Notes under the pieces: generated by a model | What the model saw: only the letters and a program-made list of their open reading frames with translations | Told to the model about the DNA's origin: nothing | Database searches by the model: none | Part shown: one piece after another, positions 18,305 through 27,361 of the stretch | How positions within the stretch are numbered: position 1 is the first letter of the stretch | Layout of the letters: each line of letters starts with the position of its first letter | Program-made: the position numbers and the translations under genes | Origin: Pedobacter sp. W3I1 | GTDB taxonomy: Bacteria > Bacteroidota > Bacteroidia > Sphingobacteriales > Sphingobacteriaceae | NCBI RefSeq assembly: GCF_030816015.1 | Contig: NZ_JAUSXN010000001.1 | Location: forward strand, 1,116,001-1,180,000 | Direction of reading: 5' to 3' | DNA length: 64,000 bases

Positions 18305-18426
18305 GATTATTTTTATTATAAAGGTAAAGATATGAGCAGGACTGTTGTAACCGATGAAAGCCTTGCTTTGCGCTTCATCACATTTGAAAAATTAGCTTAG
18401 TTTTTAGGGTTTTGCTATTAAAGTCC

Positions 18427-18434
18427 TATTTTCG
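18427..18434 (+). promoter_or_regulatory. -7 box TATTTTCG just before the first FKBP gene
   Basis: TATTTTCG differs from TAnnTTTG by one base and ends 3 bases before the ATG at 18438. The mRNA would begin at or next to the start codon. No good TTG box is present. Confidence 0.35.
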
Positions 18435-18437
18435 CGC

Positions 18438-18884
18438 ATGTTTAAATTTAGATTTCTTACGATACTTCTTTTATGTGTAGCTGTTATTTCATCTTGCAAA
18501 AAAGATGAAGATGCTGAAAAACAAATTACAGATTTTATCAAAAAACATAATATTAATGCAGTTAAAGATGACTCTGGTTTGTATTATCAGGTGATTAAAC
18601 CTGGCTCGGGCTCATTCACTTATCCAAATAATACCAAAATAACCATTAAATATGAAGGCAGGTTATTAAACGGGAATGTATTTGATAATGGTGGAGGTAA
18701 AGAGCAGACTTTTAACCTTGCCGAGCTCGTATCAGGTTGGAGAATCGGTATCCCTAAAATACAAAAAGGCGGAGAAATCAGATTAATTGTTCCGCCGGGT
18801 TTGGGTTACGGAAGTGATGCGGTAGGTCCTATTCCTGGTAACTCGGTATTAGATTTTACGATACAGTTGTCTAATACACAATAA
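18438..18884 (+). CDS. FKBP-type peptidyl-prolyl isomerase lipoprotein
   Basis: The 148-residue product has a lipoprotein signal (LLLCVAVISSCKKDED) followed by one FKBP domain. The active-site pattern is present: KYEGRLLNGNVFDNG, SGWRIGIPKIQKGGEIRLIVPP and GYGSDAVGPIPGNSVLDFTIQL. It is probably anchored in the outer or inner membrane facing the periplasm and helps fold exported proteins. It is the first of three FKBP genes in a row. Confidence 0.92.
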   Translation: MFKFRFLTILLLCVAVISSCKKDEDAEKQITDFIKKHNINAVKDDSGLYYQVIKPGSGSFTYPNNTKITIKYEGRLLNGNVFDNGGGKEQTFNLAELVSGWRIGIPKIQKGGEIRLIVPPGLGYGSDAVGPIPGNSVLDFTIQLSNTQ

Positions 18885-19009
18885 GAGCAAAGACTAAAAG
18901 TGAAATGCTAAATTCAACAGAAATTTGTGTTATCAATTTTCGAAAATGCTTTTTTGGTCTTTTTGCTTTTAACTTTAAGCTCCTTAAAATTGTTAAAATA
19001 GGTTAAAAA

Positions 19010-19040
19010 TTGTAGCATCCGTATTAAAAGCTTATTTTTG
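19010..19040 (+). promoter_or_regulatory. Promoter TTG-N20-TATTTTTG, probably giving a leaderless mRNA
   Basis: TTG at 19010-19012 and TATTTTTG at 19033-19040 match the Bacteroidota consensus with 20-base spacing. The ATG at 19044 begins 3 bases after the box, so transcription would start at or within the start codons. Confidence 0.6.
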
Positions 19041-19043
19041 CGG

Positions 19044-19532
19044 ATGATGGTTAAGTTTAAATATTTTATACTCATGATCTGCCTTGTAGGGTGCTTAGCA
19101 GCCTGTAAGAAAAATGAACCGGTTGATGATTACGATCCTACACCACAGTTTAAGGCCGATACTGCTGCAATAAGCGCTTTTGTTAAGACGAATAATATAC
19201 AGGCTACAAAAGATGCCAGTGGTATATTTTATCAGATCTTAGCGCCTGGGGCAGGAAGTGTAGTTTATACGGCATCTACAAAAATCACTTCTGATTATGA
19301 AGGGAAGTTATTAAACGGAACAATTTTCGATAGTACCAAAGGAACCCCAATATCGTTTTTACTTGGAAATGTTATTGTAGGATGGCAAATTGGGATTCAA
19401 AAAATACAAAAAGGTGGTAAGATTAGATTAATAATACCTTCTTATTACGCTTATGGAACACAATCACCATCATCTTTGGTTCCTGCAAATTCAATACTCG
19501 ATTTTACTATAACACTTACAGACGTACAATAA
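19044..19532 (+). CDS. FKBP-type peptidyl-prolyl isomerase lipoprotein
   Basis: The ATG at 19044 (or 19047) is preferred over a TTG at 19038 that lies inside the promoter box. The product has a lipobox (CLVGCLAACKKNE) and one FKBP domain with DYEGKLLNGTIFDS, VGWQIGIQKIQKGGKIRLIIP and YAYGTQSPSSLVPANSILDF. It follows the first FKBP gene, carries its own promoter and is separated by 3 bases from the third. Confidence 0.9.
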   Translation: MMVKFKYFILMICLVGCLAACKKNEPVDDYDPTPQFKADTAAISAFVKTNNIQATKDASGIFYQILAPGAGSVVYTASTKITSDYEGKLLNGTIFDSTKGTPISFLLGNVIVGWQIGIQKIQKGGKIRLIIPSYYAYGTQSPSSLVPANSILDFTITLTDVQ

Positions 19533-19535
19533 TAA

Positions 19536-20405
19536 ATGAACAAATTTACTAAACTTAGCCTATTCGCACTTTTACTGGCTACTACAATCTTCAGCTCATG
19601 TAAAAAAGAATATGAGTCTATTGAAACTGTAGATGATGCGGCTATCCAGGCGTACCTTAAAAAGAATAACCTTAGCTTTGATAAGGATACAAAAGGCTAT
19701 TATTATAAAGTTACTACACCTGGTACTGGTGATGTTGTTAAAAACTCAGATTCGGTTTATTATTCTTATACTTTTAAAACCTTGTCTGGACAGGTGCTAA
19801 ATCAAACATCTGATTTAATGATTCCAGGTACCTTTTTGGGTTATACAGATCGATTTACCATTAATAGCGTATCGTATGTATTTACGCCAATTAGAGAAGT
19901 GTTAACCAAATTAAAAAGAGGTGGCAAAGCAACTTTAATTATGCCTTCTAGCATGGCTTTTGGCAGGAACGGCGTAAGTTTTTTAAATATTGGATCAAAT
20001 GAAAATATCCTTGTTGATTTGGGTATTTATGCTGAATCGAAAAGACATGAAATAGATGAATTTGAGATCAATAAATTCGTTACCAATAATAATTTAACAC
20101 TGATTAAAGATCCTTCCAGAGCGCGTTATAGCATTACCACCCCTGGAACCGGAACGGATGTAATTAATGTGAACTCTACAATTGTTGCAAACTACACTGT
20201 TCGTTATTTAGATGGAACAGTTTTGCAAAGCAATACCGACGGAACTTTTACCGATGTTTTGAGTAATTTATATAAGGGCTGGCAGTTAATATTACCAGGA
20301 AAAGTAACCGCTGGTGGAAAGCTTCGTTTAATTATCCCTGCTGATTTAGCTAATGGAGTATCTCCTTTAGATTTTGATATAGAAATTGTAAAGGTTACGA
20401 ATTAG
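19536..20405 (+). CDS. Lipoprotein with two degenerate FKBP-like domains
   Basis: The 289-residue product has a lipobox (LLATTIFSSCKKEYES) and two FKBP-like repeats, about residues 35-165 and 175-289. The first lacks the active-site Gly-Trp and the Tyr-Gly loop; the second keeps YKGWQLILPGK but has a shortened loop (DLANGVSPLDFDIEI). Isomerase activity is therefore doubtful and a chaperone or binding role is more likely. It is co-transcribed with the preceding gene and its last 11 bases overlap the convergent photolyase gene. Confidence 0.85.
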   Translation: MNKFTKLSLFALLLATTIFSSCKKEYESIETVDDAAIQAYLKKNNLSFDKDTKGYYYKVTTPGTGDVVKNSDSVYYSYTFKTLSGQVLNQTSDLMIPGTFLGYTDRFTINSVSYVFTPIREVLTKLKRGGKATLIMPSSMAFGRNGVSFLNIGSNENILVDLGIYAESKRHEIDEFEINKFVTNNNLTLIKDPSRARYSITTPGTGTDVINVNSTIVANYTVRYLDGTVLQSNTDGTFTDVLSNLYKGWQLILPGKVTAGGKLRLIIPADLANGVSPLDFDIEIVKVTN

Positions 20406-21696
20406 ATAAAGCTTCTTTAAAAACTTTTAAAACTCTTTCCCTTGCAAAGGTATGCTCAACTATTGGTTGGGCATATTTTTTTGTCCCAAATTCGGGTACC
20501 CATTTTTTGATATATTCGAACTTAGGGTCGAATTTTTTAGTTTGAAGTTCAGGATTAAAAACCCTGAAGTATGGTGCGGCATCATTCCCCGATCCTGCGG
20601 CCCATTGCCAGCCTCCCACATTGCTTGACATTTCGTAATCCAATAACTTTTCTGCAAAATAGGCTTCTCCCCAGCGCCAGTCTATCAGTAAGTGTTTGGT
20701 TAAAAAACTGCCCACAATCATGCGCACGCGGTTGTGCATCCAGCCGGTTTGGTTAAGCTGCCTCATGCCTGCATCAACAATCGGGTAACCAGTATTGCCC
20801 TCGCACCACGCCTTAAATTCATCTTCGTTATTGCGCCATTTAATTTTATCGTATTGTTTTTTAAACGAATCTGAAGCCGAGTAGGGGAAGTGCCAAAGGA
20901 TGGTCATATAAAACTCCCGCCATGCCAGTTCAGAAAGCCAGACATCCGATTTTGCTTCCAATGCATCCTTTACAGCTTTTCTGATGCTTAATGTTCCAAA
21001 ACGTAAATGCAGTCCGATATGTGTAGTGCCATCAAGCGCGGGGAAATCCCTTTCTTTTGCATAATCATCGAGTTTGTTTTTATAACTAATTTCCGGAAAA
21101 TCCAGCTTACTCTTTTCAAAGCCCATTTCTTTTAAAGTTGGATAAGGCAGATCTTTGCTTTGCAATAAATTTTTGAAGTATTTTTCAGAGGGGTAAGCCT
21201 TCACATAAAAATCGTTCAGTTTGGCATGCCATTGTTTGTAGAAAGGCGTAAAAACAGTGTAGGGTGTTTTGTCGGCTTTTAAAATTTCGTTCTTTTCAAA
21301 TATAACCTGATCCTTATATGTTCTGAAAGCGATTTTCTCACTGGTTAAAAATTCGGCCATGTTATCATCACGTTCGCGTGCATAAGGTTCATAATCATGA
21401 TTGGTATATACTCCCTTAACATCATGTTCCTTTAAAATTTCTGGCCATATTTTTTCGGGCCTGCCATACTTTACCAACAAATCTGATCCATGTTGCTGAA
21501 GTTCATTCTTTAAATCCTCAATGGTTTGATGAATAAAAGTTACGCGTGCATCGTCTTTTGGAAGTTTATCTAATATATGCTGATCAAAAATGAAAATAGG
21601 AAGAACGGGATAGTCACCTTTAAGGGCGTAATACAAAGCTGCATTATCGTCTAAACGTAAATCGCGGCGAAACCAGAAAATGGATACAGAATTCAT
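20395..21696 (-). CDS. phrB: Class I deoxyribodipyrimidine photolyase
   Basis: The 433-residue flavoprotein repairs cyclobutane pyrimidine dimers with light. The N-terminal antenna domain opens with VSIFWFRRDLRLDDNAAL. The FAD domain shows HLRFGTLSIRK, LAWREFYMTILWHFP, YPIVDAGMRQLNQTGWMHNR and NVGGWQWAAGSGNDAAPYFR, the usual signatures of this class. Length is normal. It is read towards the FKBP genes and overlaps the last of them by 11 bases. With the cryptochrome DASH gene 1.2 kb away it makes a light-linked cluster. Confidence 0.94.
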   Translation of the reverse strand: MNSVSIFWFRRDLRLDDNAALYYALKGDYPVLPIFIFDQHILDKLPKDDARVTFIHQTIEDLKNELQQHGSDLLVKYGRPEKIWPEILKEHDVKGVYTNHDYEPYARERDDNMAEFLTSEKIAFRTYKDQVIFEKNEILKADKTPYTVFTPFYKQWHAKLNDFYVKAYPSEKYFKNLLQSKDLPYPTLKEMGFEKSKLDFPEISYKNKLDDYAKERDFPALDGTTHIGLHLRFGTLSIRKAVKDALEAKSDVWLSELAWREFYMTILWHFPYSASDSFKKQYDKIKWRNNEDEFKAWCEGNTGYPIVDAGMRQLNQTGWMHNRVRMIVGSFLTKHLLIDWRWGEAYFAEKLLDYEMSSNVGGWQWAAGSGNDAAPYFRVFNPELQTKKFDPKFEYIKKWVPEFGTKKYAQPIVEHTFARERVLKVFKEALSNS

Positions 21697-21799
21697 GTAT
21701 AAAATAAGCTGTTAATAGAATTTAGATGATTTTATGATTAAGCGTTTGGAGCTAGGCGTTTGGCGTTGATTAACCGATTTAACTGTTAACCGATTAAGC

Positions 21800-22702
21800 C
21801 TATTTATAAAGGTCCTTCAAAGCATCCTCCAAATGTGTGAATTTAAATTTGAATCCCGCATCAAGAATTTTTTGTGCTGAAGTATTATTGCTCATTAAAA
21901 CCGCTTCAACACGTTCCCCCAATAACAATTCCAATGCTTTTTTGGGTACTTTGATCGGCCAAACAGGACGATGCAGTTGCTTGGCAATAGCTTTGGTTAA
22001 CGCTTTATTGGTGACCGGAAAAGGCGCACAAGCATTGTAACAATTTTCCATTTTTAAATTTTCAAGAGCCTCGATGTACATTTTCACCATATCATCAATG
22101 TGCAGCCAGGGCGTCCATTGTTTGCCTGTACCTAAAGCAGCTCCAGTGAATAACTTTACCGGTTTATCGAGTTGTGGTAAAGCCCCTCCATGATTACTTA
22201 AAACGATTCCGGTACGGAGTTTTACAATCCGGAGGCTTAGTTTTTTGCCCTGGTCTACGGCATCTTCCCAAAGTTTACAGCATTCGGCTAAAAATCCGTA
22301 ACCGTTTGGACTTTCTTCTGTTAAAATTTCATCGCCACAATCACCATAAAAACCAACTGCCGAAGCAGAAATGAATGATTTTAGCTGATGGTCCGGTTTA
22401 GATTTAATGGTTTTAAAGAGTAATGCTGTTGATTTTACGCGGCTATCGATAATCTGCTTTTTGCGTTCTTTGGTCCATTTTTTATCTGCAACCGGTTCTC
22501 CCGCTAAATGGATAATGGCATCTACACCATTCAAACAATCGGCATCAATAGCTCCTTTGTAAACATCCCACACAAAATTATTCGGATTATTGTCTTTCTT
22601 TCGCGAAAGTGTATTTACCTCGTAATCCTTGCTTAGCAAATGCTTTTTCAGCTCAGTACCCACAAGTCCCGTAGCCCCGGTAATCAGAATTTTCTTTGCC
22701 AT
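21800..22702 (-). CDS. TIGR01777 family NAD-dependent epimerase-like protein
   Basis: From the ATG at 22702 (the longer frame starts at a TTG) the product opens with AKKILITGATGLVGTELKKH, a Rossmann nucleotide-binding motif. It then has DAIIHLAGEPVADKKWTKER and a C-terminal region ending in DAGFKFKFTHLEDALKDLY, typical of the YfcH/SDR39U1 family. The reaction is not established. Genes of this family often sit beside photolyase genes in Bacteroidota, as here. Confidence 0.9.
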   Translation of the reverse strand: MAKKILITGATGLVGTELKKHLLSKDYEVNTLSRKKDNNPNNFVWDVYKGAIDADCLNGVDAIIHLAGEPVADKKWTKERKKQIIDSRVKSTALLFKTIKSKPDHQLKSFISASAVGFYGDCGDEILTEESPNGYGFLAECCKLWEDAVDQGKKLSLRIVKLRTGIVLSNHGGALPQLDKPVKLFTGAALGTGKQWTPWLHIDDMVKMYIEALENLKMENCYNACAPFPVTNKALTKAIAKQLHRPVWPIKVPKKALELLLGERVEAVLMSNNTSAQKILDAGFKFKFTHLEDALKDLYK

Positions 22703-22715
22703 CTTTTTTAAACAC

Positions 22716-22723
22716 CAAAGATA
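22716..22723 (-). promoter_or_regulatory. -7 box of the TIGR01777 gene
   Basis: CAAAGATA on the plus strand is TATCTTTG on the minus strand, an exact TAnnTTTG, 14 bases before the ATG at 22702. The matching TTG box is weak. Confidence 0.45.
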
Positions 22724-22809
22724 CAAAAGGGTTTTTATAGCTTCATTTAAAACGATATTAATACAGTTCTAATTCTTTTGTTACCTGTTTGTAAAGAATT
22801 ATTTAGGGG

Positions 22810-22840
22810 TTGGATGAAGAAGAAAAATAAGATAAATTTG
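22810..22840 (+). promoter_or_regulatory. Promoter of the cryptochrome DASH gene
   Basis: TTG at 22810-22812 and TAAATTTG at 22833-22840 are 20 bases apart, a full match to the Bacteroidota consensus. The ATG lies 33 bases downstream. Confidence 0.65.
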
Positions 22841-22872
22841 TAATCGCGTTCTTACACCCTTTTCAATAAAAC

Positions 22873-24147
22873 ATGTCCAAAAAAATTTTAGTCTGGTTTA
22901 GAAATGATCTTCGCTTGCATGATAACGAAATGCTGGTCGAGGCAATTGCTAAATCTGATTCGATTTTGCCTGTTTACATTCTCGATCATCGTTCTTTTGG
23001 CGAAACCAAATACGGTACGTTAAAAACAGGTAATATTAGAGCACAGTTTATTTTAGAAAGTGTTTTAGGTTTACGCAATTCTTTAAAACAGATTGGTGGT
23101 AACTTGCTTATCGCAGAAGGTAATCCCGAAGAAATTATCCCTCAGCTCGCTCAGGAATATGAGATTACCGAAGTTTACCATCACCGCGAAGTGGCAAGAG
23201 AAGAGACGCATGTTTCAACTTTGGTAGAAAATGCACTTTGGAAATCACGCATCAACCTGAAACATTTTATCGGTCACACCCTATACAATAAGGAAGATTT
23301 GCCTTTTCCCATTAAGGATATTCCTGATGCTTTTAACCAGTTTAAAAAGAAGATTGAACGCGATTCGATTATCAAACCCTGTTTTTCGGCACCCGATCGG
23401 ATTAATGTAGCCGAAGTAATTGATTGGGGAACATTATCTTCATTAAAAGACCTTAATCTTTTGCCACAACGAAAAGACCAGCGTGCTGATTTTGAATTTG
23501 TAGGTGGCGAGGCTGAAGGTTTGGCACATCTCCAAAAGGTGATTGTGGCCATGCAGCAGGCTGCAACAACCAAGAATTTAATTTTGGCTTCAAAACTATC
23601 GGCCTGGCTGGCCATAGGCAGTTTATCGCCACGGAAAGTATACTGGGAAATTAAAAAGATGGAAGGTGTGCCCAATACCAAAGCCATGTTTAATCACATT
23701 TTGTTAGGATTGCTTTGGCGAGATTATTTCCGTTTCATGTTTAAAAAATACGGTAATACATTTTTTAGTCCGAATGGGTTTGGTAGCCAGGGACTTATTG
23801 ATATTGTGAATGAGCAGGATAATTTTAGTAAATGGAAGAATGCGCAGACAGGTTTTGCTGTGGTAGATGCGGTGATGACAGAATTAAATCAAACCGGGTT
23901 CATCTCGAATATTGCCAGGCAAACTGCAGCTCTATATCTGATCAATAATTTAGAAGTAAGCTGGATTTTTGGCGCAGCATATTTTGAAGAAAAATTAATC
24001 GATTACAACCCGGCAAGTAATTGGGGTAACTGGGCTAATGTAGCCGGTGTAGGTAACGATCAGAAATCGAAAAGTGTTTTCGACCTCGATAAAAATATCA
24101 AAAACCTCGATCCAAAAGGCAATTACTCCTTAACTTGGGCATCGTAA
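22873..24147 (+). CDS. Cryptochrome DASH
   Basis: The 424-residue flavoprotein of the photolyase/cryptochrome family opens with KKILVWFRNDLRLHDNEML. The segment KEDLPFPIKDIPDAFNQFKK and the FAD-domain motifs LAIGSLSPRKVYWEI, LLWRDYFRFMFKKYG, TGFISNIARQTAALYL and YNPASNWGNWANVAGVGND are those of DASH proteins, which repair dimers in single-stranded DNA and may act as blue-light sensors. It has its own promoter and diverges from the TIGR01777 gene. Confidence 0.93.
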   Translation: MSKKILVWFRNDLRLHDNEMLVEAIAKSDSILPVYILDHRSFGETKYGTLKTGNIRAQFILESVLGLRNSLKQIGGNLLIAEGNPEEIIPQLAQEYEITEVYHHREVAREETHVSTLVENALWKSRINLKHFIGHTLYNKEDLPFPIKDIPDAFNQFKKKIERDSIIKPCFSAPDRINVAEVIDWGTLSSLKDLNLLPQRKDQRADFEFVGGEAEGLAHLQKVIVAMQQAATTKNLILASKLSAWLAIGSLSPRKVYWEIKKMEGVPNTKAMFNHILLGLLWRDYFRFMFKKYGNTFFSPNGFGSQGLIDIVNEQDNFSKWKNAQTGFAVVDAVMTELNQTGFISNIARQTAALYLINNLEVSWIFGAAYFEEKLIDYNPASNWGNWANVAGVGNDQKSKSVFDLDKNIKNLDPKGNYSLTWAS

Positions 24148-24297
24148 TTGTAGTGATTGAATAATTAAATGATAGAATGATTGAGTAGGTTTTGAATGAT
24201 TGAATTTGAAATTTTATTGATTAATACAGGTCGTAGTTTTATCATTCTTTCATTCAATAATTTAGTCTTTCAATAATTCTTATTTTAATCGAGATTT

Positions 24298-24330
24298 TTG
24301 CCATTTATATAAGGTAAAATTCTAATTTTG
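24298..24330 (+). promoter_or_regulatory. Probable sucA promoter
   Basis: TAATTTTG at 24323-24330 is an exact TAnnTTTG box 26 bases before the sucA ATG. A TTG lies 22 bases upstream of it (24298-24300), slightly wide of the usual spacing. Confidence 0.5.
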
Positions 24331-24355
24331 TAATGCTTATAGTAAACAGTTAATA

Positions 24356-27151
24356 ATGGATAAATTATCTTATCTTAATGGCGCAAACGCCGAATATATA
24401 GAGTCTTTATATCAGTCGTATCAACAAGATCCTGAATCGGTTGAATTTGGTTGGCAAAAATTTTTCGAAGGTTTCGATTTTGGAAGAGGATCGGAAGCCC
24501 CTACGGTAACCGCAGGAACGCCTGAACAATTTTTAAAAGAGGTTAATGTTTTAAACCTGATCGATGGCTATCGAAGCCGTGGTCACCTGTTTACGCACAC
24601 CAATCCGGTACGCGAAAGACGTAAACATTTGCCAACATTAGATCTTGCAAATTTTGGATTATCGGATGCCGATTTAGAAACCGTTTTCAACTCTGGTGTC
24701 GAGATTGGTATTGGTGCCGCAAAATTGAAAGATATTGTAGCCTTTTTAAAACAAACATACGCACACTCAATCGGTGCAGAATATAAATTTTTACGTACAC
24801 CTGAAGTGTTGAACTGGATTCAGCAAAAAATGGAGAGTGCACGTAATACCCCTAATTTCTCTATTGATGAGAAAAAACGGATTCTCCGGAAATTAAACGA
24901 AGCGGTAAGTTTCGAGAATTTCTTAGGCACTAAATTCCTGGGCCAAAAACGTTTCTCATTAGAAGGTGCAGAAGCTTTAATTCCGGCTTTAGATTCGGTA
25001 ATCGAAAAAGGTGCTGAACTTGGAATTGAAGAATTTGTAATTGGTATGGCACACCGCGGTCGTTTGAACGTATTGGCCAATATCATGCAAAAAACCTATA
25101 AAGATATTTTTGCTGAGTTTGAAGGTAAAAGCTACAACCCGGATACCCCTTTTGGTGGCGATGTAAAATACCACTTAGGTTATTCTACAGATGTTACTAC
25201 GGTTTCTGGCAAAAGTGTTCACTTAAGTTTATGCCCTAACCCATCACACTTAGAAACGGTTGATGGGGTAGTAGAAGGAATGAGCCGCTCGAAAATTGAT
25301 TTCAAATATGGTGGCGATAACAGTCGTTTAGCGCCAATTTTGATTCATGGTGATGCATCAGTTGCCGGACAAGGTATTGTTTACGAAGTGATTCAGATGG
25401 CAGGCCTTGAAGGTTATAAAACTGGTGGAACAATCCACTTAGTGATTAATAACCAGATTGGTTTTACCACCAATTATAAAGATGCCCGTACCAGTACCTA
25501 TTGTACCGATATTGCTAAAGTAACCTTATCTCCGGTTTTCCACGTAAATGGTGATGATCCTGAGGCTTTGGTTTACGCAATTAATCTGGCAATGGAATAC
25601 CGTCAGAAATATAAAAACGATGTTTTTATTGATATCCTTTGCTACCGTCGTTTCGGTCATAATGAGTCTGATGAACCTAAATTCACGCAGCCATTATTAT
25701 ACAAAACAATCGAAAAACACCCTAATCCAAGGGAAATTTATATCGATCAGTTAACCAAAGAAGGTAAGTTAGAAGCTGGTTTAGCAAAAGAAATGGAAAA
25801 AGATTTCCGTGGTATTTTGCAGGAACGTTTAAATGAAGCTAAAGAGTTTGTTGCCGGTAATGCCGAAGTTAAATTTGGTGGTGCATGGGCAGATTTGCGT
25901 ATGGCTACACCTAAAGATTTCGAGTCTTCACCTGTTACCGCGGTTAAAAAATCTACCTTATTGGAAATTGGTAAGCGCATTACGGCATTGCCATCAAATA
26001 AAAAGTTCTTCAAAAAAATCGAAAAACTCTTTGCCGAACGCAGCAAAATGGTTAACGAAACCAATGTTTTCGACTGGGCAATGGGCGAACAACTGGCTTA
26101 TGGTACTTTATTATCAGAAGGTAAACGCGTTCGTTTAAGCGGTCAGGATGTAGAAAGAGGAACATTCTCTCACCGTCATGCGGTGTTAACCCTTGAGGAT
26201 AGTGAGGAAGAATATGTACCGTTGGCAAACATTTCAGATCAACAGGCTGCTTTCGATATTTACAATTCGCACTTATCAGAATATGGCGTTTTAGGTTTTG
26301 AATATGGTTATGCTATGGCAAATCCAAATGCATTAACCATCTGGGAAGCACAATTTGGCGATTTCTTCAACGGAGCACAAATTGTTGTCGATCAATATAT
26401 TGCAAGTGCCGAAACCAAATGGCAGCGCGAAAACGGGTTGGTTATGTTATTGCCTCACGGTTACGAAGGTCAGGGACCAGAGCACTCATCAGCACGTATT
26501 GAGCGTTTTATGGAGCTTTGCGCCGATTATAACATGCAGGTAACCAACTGTACAACTCCTGCAAACTTCTTCCACGTTTTACGCCGTCAGTTTAAACGCG
26601 ATTTCCGTAAACCTTTAGTGGTATTTACACCTAAAAGTTTATTGCGCCACCCGGCTTGTGTTTCTAAATTAGAAGAATTTACTGAAGGTGGTTTTAAAGA
26701 AGTAATTGACGATGTAAATGTTAAAGTTGCTGATGTAACGCGTATTGTTTTCTGTAGCGGTAAAATTTACTATGAGTTATTGGAGAAACAACAGGCTGAT
26801 AAATTGAAACATGTCGCCCTGGTTCGTGTAGAGCAGTTGTACCCAACTCCGGTTGATCAGATGGAAGCCATCCAGAAGAAATATAAAAATGCTAAAGAAG
26901 TTTTCTGGGTACAGGAAGAACCAGAAAACATGGGTGCATGGCCATATTTGTTCCGCAGGTTGTACAAAACAGCGTTAAAAGGTATTGATGTAATTTCGAG
27001 AAGAGAGAGTAGCAGTACTGCAACAGGTTTTGCAAAACAACATGCTAACCAACAGGCTTATATTTTAGCAAAAGCTTTAGAGATTCCGGTAACGGAAGAT
27101 GTAAAGGATATCGCCAAAAAAGCAACAAAAAAATTAGTTCAGATCGATTAA
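24356..27151 (+). CDS. sucA: 2-oxoglutarate dehydrogenase E1 component
   Basis: The 931-residue thiamine-diphosphate enzyme decarboxylates 2-oxoglutarate in the TCA cycle. Visible signatures are the N-terminal LSYLNGANAEYIESLYQSYQ, FVIGMAHRGRLNVLANIM, the substrate-binding GDASVAGQGIVYEVIQMAGL, RFGHNESDEPKFTQPLLY, and the C-terminal VWVQEEP-like FWVQEEPENMGAWPYLF. Length is full. sucB follows 210 bases downstream; the E3 subunit gene is not in the window. Confidence 0.97.
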   Translation: MDKLSYLNGANAEYIESLYQSYQQDPESVEFGWQKFFEGFDFGRGSEAPTVTAGTPEQFLKEVNVLNLIDGYRSRGHLFTHTNPVRERRKHLPTLDLANFGLSDADLETVFNSGVEIGIGAAKLKDIVAFLKQTYAHSIGAEYKFLRTPEVLNWIQQKMESARNTPNFSIDEKKRILRKLNEAVSFENFLGTKFLGQKRFSLEGAEALIPALDSVIEKGAELGIEEFVIGMAHRGRLNVLANIMQKTYKDIFAEFEGKSYNPDTPFGGDVKYHLGYSTDVTTVSGKSVHLSLCPNPSHLETVDGVVEGMSRSKIDFKYGGDNSRLAPILIHGDASVAGQGIVYEVIQMAGLEGYKTGGTIHLVINNQIGFTTNYKDARTSTYCTDIAKVTLSPVFHVNGDDPEALVYAINLAMEYRQKYKNDVFIDILCYRRFGHNESDEPKFTQPLLYKTIEKHPNPREIYIDQLTKEGKLEAGLAKEMEKDFRGILQERLNEAKEFVAGNAEVKFGGAWADLRMATPKDFESSPVTAVKKSTLLEIGKRITALPSNKKFFKKIEKLFAERSKMVNETNVFDWAMGEQLAYGTLLSEGKRVRLSGQDVERGTFSHRHAVLTLEDSEEEYVPLANISDQQAAFDIYNSHLSEYGVLGFEYGYAMANPNALTIWEAQFGDFFNGAQIVVDQYIASAETKWQRENGLVMLLPHGYEGQGPEHSSARIERFMELCADYNMQVTNCTTPANFFHVLRRQFKRDFRKPLVVFTPKSLLRHPACVSKLEEFTEGGFKEVIDDVNVKVADVTRIVFCSGKIYYELLEKQQADKLKHVALVRVEQLYPTPVDQMEAIQKKYKNAKEVFWVQEEPENMGAWPYLFRRLYKTALKGIDVISRRESSSTATGFAKQHANQQAYILAKALEIPVTEDVKDIAKKATKKLVQID

Positions 27152-27217
27152 GAGCATAGGGCCATGCGTTTGGCGCATAGCGTTTGATAATTTAAAGATA
27201 GGTTTAAGGCTTATGTT

Positions 27218-27345
27218 GTAGGGCTTAAGCTCCCTGAACATTCCAACTTTACAACATTTAACAATAAAAATATAGAAGATTGGAAGACTGAAAGTATAGG
27301 GCTAACATCCTGAATATTTCAACTTTACAACATTAACAATAAAAA
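27218..27345. repeat. Duplicated 50-base block between sucA and sucB
   Basis: Two similar blocks (about 27218-27270 and 27294-27345) run from TAGGGCT through CCTGAA to CAACTTTACAACATT and AACAATAAAAA. This tandem duplication is the main content of the spacer. Confidence 0.65.
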
Positions 27346-27361
27346 ACATAACATTACAAAA

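Larger units (their letters stand above)
16924..18326 (-). mobile_element. IS110 family insertion sequence, about 1.4 kb
   Basis: The element holds one DEDD recombinase gene read leftward, a non-coding region of about 200 bases upstream of it and a short end downstream. The ends are inferred from an 8-base direct repeat (TAAAGGTA at 16924-16931 and at 18319-18326); IS110 elements lack terminal inverted repeats, so the limits are uncertain by some tens of bases. It sits between the fad terminator plus palindrome and the FKBP genes, interrupting no recognisable gene. Confidence 0.7.
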
